A stretch of 64,000 nucleotides of DNA from Chaenocephalus aceratus (taxonomy: Eukaryota; Chordata; Actinopteri; Perciformes; Channichthyidae), in the NCBI GenBank assembly GCA_023974075.1, contig JAMFTG010000260.1:62001-126000 (forward strand), in the 5' to 3' direction. The position numbers were made by a program, and so were the translations under genes. The notes under the pieces are model-generated. The model was not told the DNA's origin and made no database searches. It saw only the letters and a list, made by a program, of their open reading frames with translations. Position 1 is the first letter of the stretch, and each line of letters starts with the position of its first letter. This document shows positions 11,330-22,382 of this stretch, piece after piece.

Positions 11330-12496
11330 CAGGGGTGTCCAATCTTTTTTCACTGAGGGCCACATACAGAAAAAATATACGAAGGGCTGTGTCGCTCACG
11401 AGAGGTGTATTTCCTCATAAGTTCTGTTATAAGTTGGAAAAGTCAATCTAATGTAGGTGCAATGTTCTTGATACTTGAACATGCTAAAAGAGCTCTCGGA
11501 AAGGTTTCATCAACAGAAGCTTCAGATTGCCTATAGGAGGAAATATGGAGTGTATATTTCAAGGTCGTTATGTAAATGTATTATTGGGCTTTTTTCTAGA
11601 TTTGTTTGAACATGTTTTCAACTTTAATCGACTGAATTTATTTGAACATTGGGCTTATCAACACATGACTACTGTGTAATATATTTGATCATATACAGTA
11701 TACCCATAAGGACCCACCGTGACGGGTGTTCCTTACAGCTTTAGCTTTTATTTTATCTCATGAAGTCCCTAAGTGACACACACTGAACTGTCTGGTGGGT
11801 CTTGGGCCAGGTCATGTGACTTTGTGTTCCCATAACAACCTGTCCAACATGTCTATGTGCCAGGCTAACACGTGTGACCGAACTAGCTACATTTCAAAAG
11901 CTTTTTTTTTGTTGCTAAAGGTCAAATTCAAGCCATTTAAGAATTAAAATGCTTACATAACATGTCCTTTATTACATTTAACCTGTTGTGGAAACATGTC
12001 TTGATCAAATTGATATGAAACAAATGAGACAAACATCGCGGGTGACAGTAGTACTTTCACAGTAAACCCAAAGTGACGCACAATTAGAAATATGATTATG
12101 ATCTGCTCAGTTCATTTAGCTGATTCAATTATATTGAGTTCATATGTTCTTATTCTTCAATTCAAAGAATGTTCAAACGAATTTAAACCAAAAAATCATC
12201 CTCATTAATTAAGTTATAAATAAGAGTTACTTTACCATTAAGCCCAATGTCACATATATGTCACATTTCCGATATGTGACACTACGGGGGGTTTCTTGTC
12301 AGACATGTGTTCTAGGTGGTCTATTTAGTCTAAATTATGTTCCCCTTCATTTCCCCAAAAGTAGAAATGTGTCCGGGTTCTTATGGGTTAAGAAGTACAA
12401 TATAAGACAAACAGAAGTTTATTAAACTTAAGTCATTTATTTGCTAATTGAGGGCCAATTCAAAATGCCCCCCGGGCCGTAGTTTGGGCACCCCTG
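11330..12496. mobile_element. hAT-type element interrupted by a second transposon
   Basis: Ends CAGGGGTGTCCAAT and GGGCACCCCTG are typical hAT termini. Flanks CTTTAGAT and CTTTAGGG are a decayed 8-bp duplication. The interior at 11703-12387 belongs to a different element. Confidence 0.8.
11703..12387. mobile_element. piggyBac-like MITE nested in the hAT element
   Basis: Ends CCCATAAGGACCC and GGGTTCTTATGGG are inverted repeats, next to TATA (11699-11702, a probable decayed TTAA) and TTAA (12388-12391). No transposase frame. Confidence 0.65.
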
Positions 12497-13030
12497 CTTT
12501 AGGGGGTAACGCAGATTTTGGCCGACGTGAATCTGACATGACCAGCTCTATCCTCTTTTTCACAAGTTTACATTTAAGATCTAAGTCAAGGCTTCTTTCT
12601 CTCAAAATGTGGGCTTTTCACAATAAAATCCTCATCTTAAATGTGCAGTTTTATCGTGGAAAGGGACATTTATCAGGCACATAACTGGGGATACAAATGT
12701 GCATTTTTGAGTCTCACAAATCATCAATAAAGTAACAGTTTTATAATGCCAGATGCCAGATGCTATCAAAGGTGAGCATTTTAAAGTTGTTTTGAAAGAT
12801 GCAGTGAGGTCGAGCCCCTCTGAGGATCACGAGACGGTTTCTCACAGTTTGTGCAGAAATCTTTTGGTTGTACAAATTACATTTTCATGAACTGTCCAGA
12901 TGGCAAGTCTGAAACTATCTTGCAGATGAAGACGCTGGATGTGGCGGTCCTAGGTCAGTGGGGATACATGGGTTCAGTAGTTATGCTCACTGTAGGCTAC
13001 TGCCAAATACACGTCAACGGCATTCAACAC
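12497..13030. other. Gene-free stretch
   Basis: Short open frames only, with no family signature or splice context. Confidence 0.5.
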
Positions 13031-13049
13031 CTTCCTGCAGTTCGTATGA

Positions 13050-13110
13050 CTCTGAAGGCTTCAGTAGAAGCTGCTGGGACTCCCAGCAGCTTCTACTGAA
13101 GCCTTCAGAG
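13050..13110. repeat. Palindrome with 30-bp arms and 1-base centre
   Basis: Arms 13050-13079 and 13081-13110 are exact reverse complements around base 13080. The sequence centres on AGCTGCTGGGACTCCCAGCA. A near-identical hairpin sits inside the MITE at 32.70 kb. Confidence 0.9.
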
Positions 13111-13331
13111 TAAATCGCCAGAACTCAAACACCTCCTCATCTCCACCGCTCCCATGTTTTATTTTATGTTGCCTTAAGTTAGTCTCTCTGCGTTTCTGCG
13201 CAGGGCTAATGCTAATAATGCTAATGCAAGGATAATAAAATGGCGGCTTCACAAAACTTTTTGGGAGTTTTACGGGGCGTGGTTTGCAATCCGCCCAGCC
13301 AATCAGACAGGAACCTTTTTCTCCCACGAAA
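13050..13331 (-). mobile_element. Fragment of the GTTCACAC-ended MITE, fused to the 37-bp array
   Basis: Matches the interior of the complete element at 32.44-33.14 kb, including the palindrome at its start and the block GGCGGCTTCACAAAACTTTT. Homology stops at about 13331, where the minisatellite begins, so the junction joins two transposon families. Confidence 0.75.
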
Positions 13332-15430
13332 TGTTGATGTAGAAGAGACATGGAGAAGAGGGGACACATGTTGATGTAGAAGAGACATGAGGAAGAGGGG
13401 ACACATGTTGATGTAGAAGAGACATGAGGAAGAGGGGACACATGTTGATGTAGAAGAGACATGAAGAAGAGGGGACACATGGTGATGAAGAAGAGACATG
13501 AAGAAGAGGGGACACATGTTGATGTAGAAGAGACATGAGGAAGAGGGGACACATGTTGATGTAGAAGAGACATGAGGAAGAGGGGACACATGTTGATGTA
13601 GAAGAGACATGAAGAAGAGGGGACACATGTTGATGTAGAAGAGACATGAAGAAGAGGGGACACATGTTGATGTAGAAGAGACATGAAGAAGAGGGGACAC
13701 ATGTTGATGTAGAAGAGACATGAGGAAGAGGGGACACATGTTGATGTAGAAGAGACATGAAGAAGAGGGGACACATGTTGATGTAGAAGAGACATGAGGA
13801 AGAGGGGACACATGTTGATGTAGAAGAGACATGAAGAAGAGGGGACACATGTTGATGTAGAAGAGACATGAAGAAGAGGGGACACATGTTGATGTAGAAG
13901 AGACATGAAGAAGAGGGGACACATGTTGATGTAGAAGAGACATGAGGAAGAGGGGACACATGTTGATGTAGAAGAGACATGAAGAAGAGGGGACACATGT
14001 TGATGTAGAAGAGACATGAAGAAGAGGGGACACATGTTGATGTAGAAGAGACATGAAGAAGAGGGGACACATGTTTGATGTAGAAGAGACATGAAGAAGA
14101 GGGGACACATGTTGATGTAGAAGAGACATGAGGAAGAGGGGACACGTGTTGATGTAGAAGAGACATGAAGAAGAGGGGACACGTGTTGATGTAGAAGAGA
14201 CATGAAGAAGAGGGGACACGTGTTGATGTAGAAGAGACATGAAGAAGAGGGGACACGTGTTGATGTAGAAGAGACATGAGGAAGAGGGGACACGTGTTGA
14301 TGTAGAAGAGACATGAAGAAGAGGGGACACGTGTTGATGTAGAAGAGACATGAAGAAGAGGGGACACGTGTTGATGTAGAAGAGACATGAAGAAGAGGGG
14401 ACACGTGTTGATGTAGAAGAGACATGAAGAAGAGGGGACACGTGTTGATGTAGAAGAGACATGAGGAAGAGGGGACACATGTTGATGTAGAAGAGACATG
14501 AGGAAGAGGGGACACATGTTGATGTAGAAGAGACATGAAGAAGAGGGGACACATGTTGATGTAGAAGAGACATGAGGAAGAGGGGACACATGTTGATGTA
14601 AAAGAGACATGAAGAAGAGGGGACACATGTTGATGTAGAAGAGACATGAAGAAGAGGGGACACATGTTGATGTAGAAGAGACATGAAGAAGAGGGGACAC
14701 ATGTTGATGTAGAAGAGACATGAGGAAGAGGGGACACATGTTGATGTAGAGAATGAGAAGAGGGACATGTGAGTAGAAGACTGAGAGAGGGGACACATGT
14801 TGATGTAGAAGAGACCATGAAGAAGAGGGGGATTAGAGAGGACACATGTTGATGTAGAAGAGACATGAAGAAGAGGGGACACATGTTGATGTAGAAGAGA
14901 CATGAGGAAGAGGGGACACATGTTGATGTAGAAGAGACATGAAGAAGAGGGGACACGTGTTGATGTAGAAGAGACATGAAGAAGAGGGGACACGTGTTGA
15001 TGTAGAAGAGACATGAAGAAGAGGGGACACGTGTTTGATGTAGAAGAGACATGAGGAAGAGGGGACACGTGTTGATGTAGAAGAGACATGAAGAAGAGGG
15101 GACACGTGTTGATGTAGAAGAGACATGAAGAAGAGGGGACACGTGTTGATGTAGAAGAGACATGAAGAAGAGGGGACACGTGTTGATGTAGAAGAGACAT
15201 GAAGAAGAGGGACACGTGTTGATGTAGAAGAGACATGAAGAAGAGGGGACACGTGTTGATGTAGAAGAGACATGAGAAGAGGGGACACATGTGATGTAGA
15301 AGAGACATGGAGAAGAGGGGACACATGTTGATGTAGAAGAGACGTGAAGAAGAGGGGACACATGTTGATGTAGAAGAGACGTGAAGAAGAGGGGACACAT
15401 GTTGATGTAGAAGAGACATGGAGAAGAGTG
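13332..15430 (-). repeat. 37-bp minisatellite, array 3 (about 57 units), with two CACGTG blocks
   Basis: About 2.1 kb of the inverted 37-bp unit. Most units carry ACACATGTT, but two runs of nine units (about 14141-14450 and 14950-15260) carry ACACGTGTT, a canonical E-box. A scrambled stretch lies at about 14745-14850. The array ends ACCT followed by TTAA at 15436-15439, the terminus of the TTAA element. All three reverse frames are open for 497-795 codons purely because of the repeat. Confidence 0.95.
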
Positions 15431-15471
15431 GACCTTTAAGTATAGCATGAGAGGTATTGCCTGGGATCACA

Positions 15472-15482
15472 TCCTCCTCCTC

Positions 15483-15514
<32 letters not shown>

Positions 15515-15531
15515 TCCTCCTCCTCCTCCTC

Positions 15532-15563
<32 letters not shown>

Positions 15564-15630
15564 TCCTCCTCCTCCCCCCCCTCCTCCTCCTCCTCCTCCT
15601 CCTCCTCCTCCTCCTCCTCCTCCTCCTCCT
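15472..15630. repeat. (TCC)n / polypyrimidine tract
   Basis: About 160 bp of TCC triplets broken by C runs, with strict strand asymmetry (pyrimidine on +, purine on -). Such tracts can form triplex DNA. Confidence 0.95.
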
Positions 15631-16249
15631 CACTCAGGCTGTCTGTTATTTTTCAGAACTGTTCTCACATTTCAGCCTCAACCCCCTTCATGGCTCCTTG
15701 CTCTTATAGAGGATCTCAGGCTGATCGAGGCCTCACACAGCCCGAGATCACCTGCAGGGGCCCTCAGGCATCTCACAGACAGCACCTCATCTGTCAGGAC
15801 CCCAGGCTCAGAGCTGCCTGCGGAGCACGGCTACCATCATCCGTCATTTTGAGAATCACCTTTTGAAATGTACCCGATTTATTTTCTTCCTTGTTCCGTT
15901 TTATCAGAGAGCAATATGACATACCTTGTTATAAAGTACACTCCAACATGTTTGAGGGTAGAGCTTGTGTTGGTGGGACTTTACATATTTTTTCAGGGAT
16001 GGCAATTAATTATTTTCGTATTTTTTTAAAATTGTAATTAGTTTATTAGGGACAGTGCACAAAAAGGATAATTGTTGTAAATGCCCCAGAGTTAGCCAAA
16101 CGGATCTTTTTCATAATTAGGCAGATGATTCAATGTCACTTTAAAAACCAATTATAATATACAGTATATTAAAAAACTAAATGCAGGATCAGTTGCCATG
16201 AAATTATGTTCAAAGATGCTCTATTTTGCTTTTGGGGGTTTTCCCTAAG
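15631..16249. other. Gene-free stretch with a possible inverted LINE tail
   Basis: Around 16045-16060 TTAGGGACAGTGCAC is the reverse complement of a motif in the LINE 3' end at 34.96 kb, so a short LINE remnant is possible. The rest is unrecognised. Confidence 0.4.
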
Positions 16250-16520
16250 TGACATCAATATGCAATACTCACGCTTCTATTGGCTAGCGCTCCAACACAT
16301 TGTAGTATAATAGACTAAGGGGCGGGACATCACTAAGTGGTTGACCAATGACAACAGAGCCGTTCAGCTAACCAATCAGAGCAGACTGGGCTCTGGTTTC
16401 AGACAGAGGGGGAAAAGAGGTGCTGCAGCATGAGACAAATCAAGAGCTTTTTGAACATTAAAGCTTGGAGACAGTAGAGGCACACAATATACAAATGAAG
16501 TCTGAATGTAGCATAATAAT
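16250..16520 (+). repeat. Dispersed repeat, second copy of the 9.17-9.43 kb repeat
   Basis: Shares TTCTATTGGCTA, AAGGGGCGGGACATC and AACCAATCAGAGCAGACTG in the same order. It ends near GTCCCTTTAA, suggesting another TTAA-type terminus. Confidence 0.75.
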
Positions 16521-16542
16521 GTCCCTTTAAACATGCATCTTA

Positions 16543-17164
16543 AGGCCCTGACACACCAAGCAGTCACCAGAGGACTAGCCGACACTGAAGTCGGCTGTTG
16601 CCTGGCCGTGTTCTCCTGCGTTTTGGCCATGTGTCGCACAGGAACACACCGCACCGACTTCAGTGCGTGAGTGGCAATAACTCTCCTTACCAGCAGGCGG
16701 CGGTAGTGTGTATTCGTCATTCAAAAGAGGGCAACAACCGGAAGACAGAAAAGAAGAAGAGTATCTTTTCTCCGTAATATCATACAGAGCTGGCCTCTCC
16801 TAGATCAAGGTGATGAGCAGGTCTTCGTTTGCATCATTCCAGATCGCCATGATGAGATGAAAATGAATAGCAGTCTGTGTGTGCCTTCTTAAATCGTTTG
16901 TTTACGTCCCTCACTTCCGCTTCGCTTCTCATGCACTGATTCGCTAGCTGAACAGCCAATCAGAGTGATTATTTGGTCCGACTGCCAGACCCGATGCATG
17001 GCCGATTCAACATGTTGAATCGGCCATGCATCGGGTCTGGCAGTCCAAATAAGGCGTGTCACGGTCGACGGTGCGGGACACACCAACCTGACTACGGCGC
17101 CGCGAATGCCCGACAGCCTCTGACGGCCTCTGACTCCCAAAATCGGGTTGGTGTGTCAGGGCCT
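16543..17164. mobile_element. PIF/Harbinger-like MITE with TTA target duplication
   Basis: Terminal inverted repeats AGGCCCTGACACACCA and TGGTGTGTCAGGGCCT are perfect and flanked by TTA at 16540-16542 and 17165-17167. A 3-bp TTA/TAA duplication is characteristic of PIF/Harbinger. It contains a perfect palindrome at 16980-17045. Confidence 0.85.
16980..17045. repeat. Perfect 66-bp palindrome
   Basis: Two 33-base arms meet without a spacer between 17012 and 17013. The centre reads GATTCAACATGTTGAATC and the ends GACTGCCAG and CTGGCAGTC. Confidence 0.93.
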
Positions 17165-17167
17165 TTA

Positions 17168-17916
17168 CAGGAGAACACAGAGGGTGAACAAAAGTCAGAG
17201 GGTTACACAATTCACTAACACATGCTTGACTTGAATGGTTTTGAGTAAAATGTCTCAAAAACAATTGGATTGATCGCTGTGAAATTCATATTCCACTCAG
17301 GATGAATCGCAATCACTTCTCTGATCCTTCATCTTTCTCAAGCATCATCATCATCACAGGCCTGTTTTCACAAAAATAGACCTTGACTGTTTTCCAAATC
17401 TCTCTCTGGGAGCTGCAGACCTGAGTCCTTTTTAAATAATGCTCAGAATCACGTTTTCTCTGGTGCCATCGCTGACGCCTCCCGCTGTTCTGTGAAGAGT
17501 TGACAGACTGCTGTAAAGGCCCGCGGCTCTCAGAGAAAGCGCTGCGAAATGAATTTAAGAATATCAGCAGTCTCCTTCTTTATGTCCTTGAGCAGCGTTC
17601 TTTCACATTCACAGGGGAACAGTGCTGCTCAGAGACCAGAACATTAACTGGAGGCTGAATAGTGAGATGGGGCATTGGGGAAAGGAAATACATGCACAGC
17701 GAGGAATGGAAATAATTCAATTATCAGAGGCTTCCTTTAATATGAGTCATGTTGCATAAAGCTCGAGGGATCCAAAATGGTAACTGCGCTCCAACGAGCT
17801 GTGTTCGGGCGTGGATTGGAGCATTATCTTAGCGTGGCACCAGCTGATGAGATTTAAGAAAGCGAGAATGAAGGCTTTTGTTGCAAAACGATTTGTTTCT
17901 ATTTTGGGTATTGCAC
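17168..17916. other. Gene-free stretch
   Basis: No supported exon or repeat family. Confidence 0.5.
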
Positions 17917-17920
17917 TTAA

Positions 17921-18256
17921 AGGTGGGGTAGGTAAGTTTGAGAAACCGGCTCGAGATCGCTAGAATTTGAAAATACACAACCGGAGAAAATCTACCACTT
18001 CCTTCAGAGCCCCTCCTCCAACACACACGAACGCGCACATGACCAGTGAGGGCACGAGATAAGTGTGTGCCCCGATGGAAGGCTGACAGGCAGGTAGGCC
18101 ATCCAATTGGTTGTACTTTTTACAGATGACATTTTTTTATGGATTTTTTGTCAAAGCACTTCAGATATTCATTGCTGTCGGGATGTTAAGAGCATTCCAT
18201 GGAATATAACACAAAGTGTATCTCGAGCCGGTTTCTCAAACTTACCTACCCCACCT
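17921..18256. mobile_element. TTAA MITE family 2, complete 336-bp copy
   Basis: Starts AGGTGGGGTAGG, ends CCTACCCCACCT, and has exact TTAA on both sides (17917-17920 and 18257-18260). The subterminal AGAAACCGGCTCGAGA is also inverted at the other end. This is the cleanest reference copy of the family here. Confidence 0.9.
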
Positions 18257-18770
18257 TTAATGATCAGAGAGTGAAACGTCTTGGGCGACAGTCATTGAAA
18301 CACAAGAGTATTTCTGGATAAATGGAGGTTTCTGGATTGTTAACGTTCAAGGTGTTACAATCACTCGTGGATGCAGGTGTAATTGTTTTTAAATGATAAA
18401 TATCCAGAGCTGCAGCTGCTTGTGTAACAAACTGCCAGCATGCATTAAGCGATCGACCGCTTTCTGTACGAGAAACAAGATACATGTTTAGTTCTGCTCT
18501 CGCACGACAGCTATGAGCCGAGGAGGAATCAACAACACTGTTTGGACTTTTTAAAAAGAAATCAGCAAACAGTGAAAAGGCTCCAGTCCAAACGTAGGAT
18601 GTCTCCTTCACAGTAATCCAAAAAGCAGAGACTGCACTTCTCCTATGTGGGATCAGCTCGCATTTAATATGCTGATCCGCTTCAGCTCCCCGGCCCTCCC
18701 TAAAAAGAAATACAAATAAAACGTGGGGGTGTGTGATATCAGCAGAATTGTTAAGTAACACAGAACAGAT

Positions 18771-18961
18771 GCACTTGCAAACACATTTCATAAGTCTATC
18801 CATGCACGCTTCAATGTGAGGAAAGGATGCAGGGGTTTCTCAGGGAGGTGTGCAGAGGACGATTGCAAATAGCACCGTATTCAGCGTCAGAGAGAAGATT
18901 GTTATTCTGCATGCTGTCTGGGGGTCTCGGCTCAAAGAGCAGCCTGGGCCCGGAGCCCGGA

Positions 18962-18963
<2 letters not shown>
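18771..18963. repeat. Duplicated segment, partner of 49377-49577
   Basis: Shares TTCTGCATGCTGTCTGGGGG and TGGGCCCGGAGCCCGGAGAC with the 49-kb copy. Homology ends at the (GT)n that follows. It flanks the downstream end of the cortexin transcription unit. Confidence 0.85.

Positions 18964-19055
<92 letters not shown>
18964..19055. repeat. (GT)n microsatellite
   Basis: Uninterrupted GT dinucleotides, about 90 bp. Confidence 0.97.
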
Positions 19056-19057
<2 letters not shown>

Positions 19058-19269
19058 AAGCGAGAGTGTCTGGGTTCACAGAAATCCCATCCAGACACCT
19101 GCCGGCTACCGCTGCCAGTCGCTGATAAAATGGTGAAAGAATGTAAGGAGCCTCAGGAGTCCACGTCCGCCTTCAAAAGGACCGGGTGGGCTTGGAAGAA
19201 CCATTTTTGGTTTGTCTTTAACGCCTTGTGAATGAAGCTCAGGAAATAAAACACATTCAAAAGGCAGTT

Positions 19270-20829
19270 GTGAACTCTGAGCATTTTTATTAGAAAAAAG
19301 GAAACGGTGGCTCCGGGCGAAAAACAGATCGAAAGAAAAAGGCTGCAGTATACAGACGAGAGAAAATAGCTGCTTGAGAAAACTGACCCACAGCTACAAC
19401 ATCAGGATTAAAGCACTCCACCATTTATCATGCACGGAGAGAGCGAGAAACACATGCAGGGGAGGGGGCACATCACCTCACACAATATCCCATCACATCC
19501 GCAACAGGTAGGAAAAGGCCACAGCAGATCACAAGAACATCACACGCCGTTGAAAGGGTCAGAGTTCACTTCCTGTCCCGACTGGAGCGACAGAGCAGGG
19601 CTGGTTTATTTTTTCTTATTTTTTAGCGGGTTGTATGACATCTCCGTGAAGTGCAAAGACACAGTCGCATCAGCGATTGGCTGATTCCAGCATCTCCGCC
19701 ACCTACGATACTGTAAACAATCTACACTATAAGGCGCACAGTTGAAAAATTGCCCAACGAAAGAGCCTCAGTGTTACTTCTTAAAGGGTTTGATGTGAAA
19801 ATGCATCGTCATCTTCACCATCAGATCTGACATACCAACTGTCAATATACCTCAGGCAGTGAAATGCTGTTTAGGTTTGGGCACGAAACCAAAGAAAAGA
19901 CATTAAAAGACAAAAAACCCATTTCCATTCTCTTTCCTAAAACATCAATCTTGCTTCAAATTAGGCACACGGTACGGCAGAGTAAACTTTGTTTTCCTCA
20001 ATACCTCTTTTGGTTGTTGACATATAAAAGACGGGGACACCGAAGAGTCCCGCACGATTTTAAAGGACAATTTGTTTGTTTTATCGCACACACTGAACAA
20101 GTATCTGTCCACACCTTTGACATTAAAGGGAGAACTTTTCCACACGGTTTCCTTCTTTGTGATTATTTAACCTGCTTCAAGACGTTGATACCGACCTTTC
20201 CTCGCCGTCTAGAAGGTAACAACCAGCACAGAATATCTTACTAAGACACAAGGCAATAAATTCCTCTTCGCTTGAATAATATCAGTCGTACAAAGTCTTT
20301 GGGACCGCCCGTGTCCGTCCACGAAATAAAATACGTTAAAACTAACAGTCCTCAACGATTAGCTTGTTTTTCTCACCAACTACTTTAAACACTGATTGTC
20401 TACATTATCAATAAAAATCGAAAGGACGTAAACATGATAAGTAAACACTCTTCCACTGGCTTGGACCTCAAAAGATATTTGACCCTGTGTGAGATGTGCG
20501 GAAAGTCTTCCAAGCGCCAAGATGGAGGTGGAAGAGGTAGTCCACAGGAGAGCTGATGCCAGGGGAAGGAAGTGACCGTAACTCGCTCCGGCGCATCGCC
20601 TGGACTGAAGGTTTGATCGATAATTCGGAGCATAATCCGTGGTTGTCTTCTTGTGGTGGAGAACTTTCTGATTTGGCAGGGAGAAGCTGTTTGTTAGCGG
20701 TCGCTTTCAACGTCAATCCACCATCTTTTCAGCCAAAGTTTCCGGTGACGGGTTTCGTTTATCCTGGTGAATTAGCAGTCATTTGTTCAGTCTTTTATTG
20801 TTCTAATATATATATATACTGCGCACTTG
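19270..20829 (-). other. Probable cortexin 3' UTR
   Basis: Downstream of the cortexin stop on the minus strand there is about 1.5 kb free of recognised transposons, unusual for this window. It ends near a minus-strand AATAAA (19286-19291) followed by a T/GT-rich stretch. A second minus-strand AATAAA lies near 20793, very close to the stop. Transcript ends are inferred. Confidence 0.45.
19286..19291 (-). terminator. Candidate polyadenylation signal for cortexin
   Basis: AATAAA on the minus strand with a T-rich downstream segment. The closest upstream minus-strand coding sequence is the cortexin gene. Confidence 0.4.
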
Positions 20830-21126
<297 letters not shown>

Positions 21127-21169
21127 TTAGGAATTGAAGATGGGGTTCAGAGGATCAGACCTGCAAGGC

Positions 21170-21400
21170 AAGGCGAGGCAAGTTTATTCATATAGCACTT
21201 TTCAACACAAGGCAATTCAAAGTGCATCAAACACATTAGAAACATTAAAAAGCAAAGATAATAAAACACGAGTAACACAGTGCAGAGTGAGATGTGAATA
21301 GTTCAATTAAAAGTAGCGGCTAAAAGAAAGTCTTCATCCTGGATTGAACAGTATTCAGAGTTGCAGCGGACCTGCAGGTTTCTGGTTTGATCCAGATATT
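21170..21400 (-). mobile_element. L2-like LINE 3' end remnant
   Basis: Begins GCAAGGCAAGGCGAGGCAAG and AGTTTATTCATATAGCAC, the reverse complement of a LINE tail that also occurs as the 68-bp insertion at 31.62 kb. Only the 3' end survives. Confidence 0.65.
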
Positions 21401-22376
21401 TGACATTACCCCTAACCAGATTCTCACATTCCTCTACCCCGAGTCTTCCCGTGAAATGACGGTTCCTCTGACAGTTTTCTAACCTTTTATATTCCTTTCA
21501 TCCTTTTCTTTCACCCATCTGCTTCCCCAGACAACACATTTAGCTATTTCCCTGTTACCGAACGCATCTTTGACCTTTAAACCACTTTTCTTTTCAATTC
21601 CCAGAATAAGAATATTCAAACCTGTTTTAAGACTTCCCTGGTGAATCTTTGGCCTTTAGACCTGCGAGACAATCCAAACACACACGGGTTATTCTGGTGT
21701 CCTCTGACAGCAAACAGATATATCAACTTAATGTGATTGTTAAAAACTGAAAGCAAAGTCTTGAACTCTTAAAAAAGAAGAGGGGGGACAAAAGAAAGTG
21801 GCCAGAAGAAAGTGGCTGTCAGAGGAGTTTATCTTTGAGCCTCCAGGCAAAAAGCCCGCTGGGTAATAAAATAGGAATCCCAGGGGACTCTTTTGGCCTC
21901 GTATTCCTGCAGCTCAGGGGCTTTGAATTGGCTCTGGGAGTTTTAGTTATGCAACATTTATTGGAAGCACCGCTGGAAGTAGATGTGTAGCTGGCTTCAT
22001 TAAACCACAGCATGCAGGTCTTACATTTACAATCAGGACTCCAATTAATTATATTGCTGTGAAACCCATTTCCAGTGGCACCATTCAGCTTTAAACAGTC
22101 CCAAGTATGTGCTTTCAGACAAGGATACAGGAACGAGGCATGCATACAAACAAAGGCTGGATAACTGAATGCTGCAGGGCTGCAATACTGAAGGTGAGAA
22201 TCTCAGTGCTAATAGAAGTAAATGTTTAGAAATGAATTGAAAATGAATCAAGGATTGTGGAAGCACAATCCACTATGCACTTGTATAATGAATGCCACTT
22301 AGTCACTTTAAGAGGCATGATTGTCCTGTATATGTGGATGTTGTGTTGCGTATGGTACATGCATATGGTGTGGTCT
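21401..22376. other. Gene-free stretch
   Basis: No recognised repeat or exon. It may contain the cortexin promoter and 5' UTR on the minus strand, but nothing specific could be assigned. Confidence 0.4.
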
Positions 22377-22382
22377 CATATG

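Noticed and set aside
13061..15470. Overlapping reverse-strand open frames of 795, 749 and 497 codons
   Set aside because: They are the 37-bp unit read in three frames. All frames are open because the unit lacks stops, and there is no codon bias or domain.
15436..15866. Poly-Arg/Gly and Leu/Pro/Ser-rich frames
   Set aside because: Translations of the TCC triplet tract in different frames.
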